This document shows positions 62,301 through 64,000 of a stretch of DNA of 64,000 nucleotides, in pieces. The notes below the pieces were generated by a model. That model saw only the letters and a program-made list of their open reading frames with translations. It ran no database searches and had not been told where the DNA came from. Positions within the stretch are counted from its first letter, which is position 1, and each line of letters starts with the position of its first letter. A program made the position numbers and the translations under genes. Origin of the DNA: Maniola hyperantus (Eukaryota; Arthropoda; Insecta; Lepidoptera; Nymphalidae); assembly GCF_902806685.2 (NCBI RefSeq), contig NC_048546.1:4402001-4466000 (forward strand), in the 5' to 3' direction.

Positions 62301-63699
62301 TTCTAACTATATATGTATAGGCGGCCTGTTATAATTTCTATTATTTCAATACTTGCTGTAAGATGTTGCTTCTAAAAATTCTATTTAATATTTCATTTAT
62401 AGGAACCAACATCATGCTAAAAGAATATACGTTCCAAATGCAAGAACAGTCCATAGAAAAACATCAGCCAAAAAGGAAAAAGCTTTATTCAATATTTCCT
62501 TTCGCCTCTGCCACACTCTCTGCATTGCCATTTTTGAATTTAGTTCTTTATTTCGATTCAAGGGAAACAAAGTAAAAGGAATGCAGCTGCGCAAATTTCA
62601 GCAAACGCAACGGAGATCGTGGCAATCAGGCTTACGTTTATAATCTTCTCTGCGATTCTGCGAAGTTTACGTTGCCTTCGCATTTTTTTCTCTAGCGCCG
62701 TCATATTCAGTGAAGATATGTTTTCAATAATTTTGTGGCTCAAGTTCAGTCAAGCTTTTTATGTATATTAGAAAATGAGTCGGTAGGTACCTACTCTGGT
62801 AGGTACTGTAGATGACTTGTTGACGATTTGATTTTCAAGTTTATGAACATTACTTTACAGTCTTTACATCTTTAGGTATTTTCCGGCTCACAATTGCAAG
62901 CTTCTATGCATTCTGATTTGGTTTCAATTTTCTCTGTCTGAATTTTTACCGACTTGCGTTTGTTTAGTTCGACTTTCTCAAAACCCCACACAATGGATAG
63001 GACATGATAGCCAACGATAAGAACTGTTATTGTAGTTATAGGTGATTTATACGAGTCTAATACCATAGCAAAATTAATGGAATTAAACGAGGCATGTTGT
63101 TTTGCCCCATTTGGTTACCTTTTAAAACATTTAAAAAGTGGCTGGTTGCGATCGGTTTTGTCACGATCAACTCCATGACAACCATAACACTTTTTGGCAT
63201 TTGATTGACTTCAAAAATGTGACGTAATTTTTTTCATTTTTTATTTAATTTTATCTCCCAGATGCCTTGTCCAAGATTAATTAAATGTTAAGGAAAATTG
63301 TATACCATGCATGTATATTGCACGATGGTTCTAGATTGGTTTTGTGTTCTTACAGATGACAGGGATAACTGCTGTCGTCGTCAACAAACTGCCGCTCGTC
63401 TATAAGCACTAATGTCCCAATATTCTTGTTACTCTGTCAGTCACTGAACAGTTTCCTTCTACACTTATAGATGCCATAAACGAATAGGACATCGCCAATT
63501 AGCATTCTAGAGAAAAGAGATGCTAGTTTAGTTGACAAAACTTTATAGCTTTTGTTAGGGATAACTATAGTAAAATTAGGCTTACCAGTGCTGCTTCTGG
63601 CTCCGAGTCGTCGCTGGGGGAGTCGCTGCGACCCATGCCGCTCTCGTCAGACGAGGGCGATTCGAACGGCCGCTCGTCCGTCGCTACCCGGTGCACCAT
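44396..63699 (-). CDS. Monocarboxylate transporter-like protein (SLC16/MCT family, MFS)
   Basis: Eight coding exons on the minus strand: 63699-63586, 60733-60608, 48808-48720, 47906-47791, 46792-46607, 46359-45337, 45218-45093, 44547-44396; 1932 bases, 643 aa, every junction in phase. An acidic/Ser-rich N-tail (1-38) leads to the MCT signature PPDGGWGWVVVAASF in TM1 (about 42-56). TM2-6 follow (NSLLSGFYLLVGPFVSALAN; GFRLVTIIGSVLASVAFALS; FYFERWRALATGLALCGSGV). A cytosolic loop of about 210 residues (about 226-437) is Ser/Arg-rich. TM7-12 run from LFRSPTFVILAISGFF to DISFYVSGGFLLVSALMCYP, with a short tail ending RWEKARNKLAASPKV. The family moves monocarboxylates or related solutes, usually with H+, at the plasma membrane; this member's substrate cannot be read. 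A splice acceptor lies 8 bases before the ATG, so a 5' UTR exon lies beyond the window. Confidence 0.94.
44790..44985 (+). repeat. Dispersed repeat B in the last transporter intron
   Basis: GATGATGCTCACGACTTCGT to CACTTTCTCATTTATAATTA. Confidence 0.7.
46838..46980 (-). mobile_element. LINE ORF2 3'-end fragment, reverse, in a transporter intron
   Basis: GCAAACGAGAAGTCGGGTCA, GCAATGCGTTGCCGGC and CCTAGTGGGAACACCGCCGA match the fragment at 2058-2235. Confidence 0.6.
47551..47738 (+). repeat. Dispersed repeat B, well conserved, joined to a repeat A tail
   Basis: ACTAGATGATGCCCGCGACT to CACACTTTCGCATTTATAAT and ATTAGTATGGAT. The repeat A tail (CAGTCAGTCAGTCAGC) lies directly before it at 47512-47547. 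Confidence 0.8.
48448..48672 (+). mobile_element. LINE 3' UTR fragment with A-rich tail
   Basis: GGTGGGAGGCTTCGGCCGTG, GTACGATGCCGTGTAGAAAC, ACCAGGTGAGATTGCAGTCA then AATAAAAATAAATTT. A common 3' end of jockey/CR1-group LINEs in Lepidoptera. Lies in the intron next to exon 48720-48808. Confidence 0.65.
51041..51245 (+). repeat. Dispersed repeat A, forward
   Basis: ACTAGCTGATGCTCGCCTAC to CCTTTTCCTTTTATACATAT; in the long transporter intron. Confidence 0.75.
51436..51534 (-). CDS. Candidate cassette exon in the long transporter intron
   Basis: 99 bases, stop-free in phase 0, bounded by TTTCAG acceptor and CAG|GTATGC donor on the transporter strand. It would add 33 residues (starts AKRSLQHALGIASLFGLDGR) between TM1 and TM2 (after KTFH, before ASKGQV) without changing frame. 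GC content is well above its surroundings. The transporter is complete without it, and an insert there is not typical of the family, so it may be chance or part of another transcript. Confidence 0.3.
52559..52940. mobile_element. 382 bp MITE-like element with a 19-base poly(C) run
   Basis: AAAGGAGATTGCCC (52559-52572) and its exact inverse GGGCAATCTCCTTT (52927-52940) bound the element. C19 at 52591-52609 follows the left end; the right end is GC-rich (GGCGCGGAGCGCGGCGCC) with a GGCCCGTTCACGGGC hairpin. No clear target duplication. The 60-codon ORF inside is chance. Confidence 0.55.
53510..54085. repeat. Two repeat-C ends in inverted orientation
   Basis: Starts AACCAAGTGCGAGTCACACT and ends with the inverse GAGTCTGACTCGCACTTGGC. 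The halves meet around 53820-53990, where GGGCACGTGTTGTGG-type sequence and a TCACGACGGGACCACGACCC palindromic stretch occur. Confidence 0.65.
56961..57246 (+). mobile_element. tRNA-derived SINE, forward, full length
   Basis: Head AGCAGTGATAGCCTAGTAGT, B box GGGGTTCGATCCCGGGG, body TGCCTGAGGG and GAGAGGAGACCCGTGC, tail GATGATGATGATTATTATG. Confidence 0.85.
57808..58115 (+). mobile_element. tRNA-derived SINE, forward
   Basis: GGTTCGATCCCGGGCACG, GTTTAACAGCGAAAAAAAAC, CTTGAGAGTTCTCCATAATG, tail GATTGTGATGTTGATGATTG. Followed directly by a second fragment. Confidence 0.75.
58120..58325 (+). mobile_element. SINE 3' fragment adjoining the previous copy
   Basis: ATAAAAGAAAACATCATGAG, GCACTTGCCCAGC, GAGAGGAGATCC, tail GATGATGGTGATGATGATAA. 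It stops just before the 716 bp duplication. Confidence 0.65.
58331..59762. repeat. 716 bp perfect tandem duplication
   Basis: 58331-59046 and 59047-59762 read the same throughout where I compared them. Each copy ends with a region rich in GCTTGACGG (three times per copy) framed by an imperfect inverted pair (GTCAAGCGGCTGG / reverse complement of CTAGCTGCTTGAC). The lack of differences points to a very recent event or an assembly error. In the long intron of the transporter. Confidence 0.9.
61010..61085 (+). repeat. Dispersed repeat C, 3' end only
   Basis: CTCGGTGCGCGCGTCTGACT then CGCACTTGGCCGGTTTTTTT. Confidence 0.65.
62005..62216 (+). repeat. Dispersed repeat B in transporter intron 1
   Basis: CATGATGCCCGCAACTTTGT to AACTTTCACATTTGTAATGT. 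Confidence 0.65.
62412..62531 (-). CDS. Small ORF 3 of the cluster: basic, single-pass membrane micropeptide candidate
   Basis: 39 aa from ATG 62531, which has a good insect start context (CAAAAATGG). Same plan as ORF 2: MAMQRVWQRRKEILNK, then a hydrophobic helix ending TYILLA. QR…RR…E-I…N and the terminal LL line up with ORF 2, so the two may be diverged duplicates. Confidence 0.35.
   Translation of the reverse strand: MAMQRVWQRRKEILNKAFSFLADVFLWTVLAFGTYILLA
62558..62704 (-). CDS. Small ORF 2 of the cluster: basic, single-pass membrane micropeptide candidate
   Basis: 48 aa from ATG 62704. A strongly basic N-terminus (MTALEKKMRRQRKLRRIAEK) is followed by one hydrophobic helix (VSLIATISVAFAEICAAAFL) and ends LLCFP. 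The open frame extends 13 codons further upstream without an ATG. Its stop is 26 bases before the start of ORF 3. Confidence 0.35.
   Translation of the reverse strand: MTALEKKMRRQRKLRRIAEKIINVSLIATISVAFAEICAAAFLLLCFP
62872..63066 (-). CDS. Small ORF 1 of a three-ORF cluster: single-pass membrane micropeptide candidate
   Basis: 64 aa. A short start (MVLDSYKSP) is followed by one membrane segment (ITTITVLIVGYHVLSIVWGF), then a basic stretch (ELNKRKSVKIQTEK) and a Cys/Glu tail (ECIEACNCEPENT). It does not resemble a transposon protein. It lies in intron 1 of the transporter, same strand. AT-rich DNA gives hydrophobic reading frames by chance, but the charge layout is what a type III or anchor micropeptide shows. 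Confidence 0.35.
   Translation of the reverse strand: MVLDSYKSPITTITVLIVGYHVLSIVWGFEKVELNKRKSVKIQTEKIETKSECIEACNCEPENT
63355..63469 (-). promoter_or_regulatory. Candidate promoter and 5' exon for the small-ORF cluster
   Basis: On the minus strand a TATAAG (63464-63469) lies 24 bases before an arthropod initiator TCAGT (A at 63445), and a donor CATCT|GTAAGA follows at 63355. Spacing is a little short for a TATA box. Upstream of all three small ORFs. Confidence 0.25.
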
Positions 63700-64000
63700 C
63701 GTGAAACCTGGAAAAAACGACTCATATGACTTCTCTGAAGAAATTCTTCAACTTGAAAGGTAACTCTCAGCAACGACCTCTAATCTACGCACTAGACCGG
63801 TCATTTCGAACATCGTCTTAGGTCTTTAGTCGTTCACTCTGCTTTCGCTTACAACTTGATGTCCAGTGTTATACTAATTTTGACAGCTTCACAGAACTTC
63901 ACTATAGTACGCGACAGGTCGAGATGGCGATCGGGAAGGAAACAACCCGTACAACCGCACAGGCAACAGCCCCCGTGCTAACCCGGTGCGGGCATGGTGC

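Overview
This is an insect nuclear window, almost certainly from a moth or butterfly (Lepidoptera). The DNA is AT-rich with GT-AG introns. It is littered with repeat families typical of lepidopteran genomes: the GCCCGCGACTTCGTCCGCG family, the GTGCGAGTC(T/G)GACTCGC family next to GGTTCCGTAC, tRNA-derived SINEs ending in a GATGAT tail, and short TAGGTAGGTACC words. There are no bacterial features.

Five host loci can be supported. (1) The last exon of an unrecognised gene (+, 13555-14420), with a possible signal-peptide first exon at 13132. (2) A complete PNISR homologue (+, 16630-28504), an SR-related nuclear-speckle protein, in 11 coding exons totalling 729 codons. (3) A complete NUS1 / Nogo-B receptor homologue (-, 30408-31672), a subunit of cis-prenyltransferase, in two exons and 254 aa. 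(4) A complete RpS30 (FAU-type ubiquitin-like/eS30 fusion; +, 35087-38653), in four coding exons and 130 aa. (5) A monocarboxylate-transporter-like SLC16 gene (-, 44396-63699), in eight coding exons and 643 aa, with an intron of nearly 12 kb. All exon chains were joined by hand and keep frame at every junction. The genes show no shared pathway; they are a normal mix of housekeeping and transport genes.

Mobile DNA fills most of the rest. The best element is a 2.17 kb Tc1/mariner-group transposon (32450-34623) with matching inverted ends, a TA target site and a transposase whose catalytic spacing is DD82E (Sailor type). It carries one frameshift near an A6 tract. Other elements include a 303 bp hAT-type MITE with a perfect 8 bp target duplication, a 455 bp inverted-repeat element made of 127 bp tandem units that ends 17 bp after the transporter stop codon, a 1.06 kb element with GTTTCATTGTG motifs, fragments of jockey/CR1-like and RTE-like LINEs, and at least nine SINE pieces. 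An identical 716 bp tandem duplication lies in the long transporter intron.

Layout: 1-13.1 kb is a repeat-rich gene desert; 13.1-14.6 kb unknown gene; 15.8-16.6 kb repeats and clustered CTCF-like motifs before PNISR; 16.6-28.9 kb PNISR; 30.4-31.7 kb NUS1; 32.26 kb an orphan THAP-like exon; 32.4-34.6 kb Sailor element; 34.8-38.7 kb RpS30; 38.7-43.9 kb repeats; 43.9-63.7 kb transporter. The first intron of the transporter holds three small same-strand ORFs, each with one predicted membrane segment (62412-63066), the most gene-like unexplained signal here.
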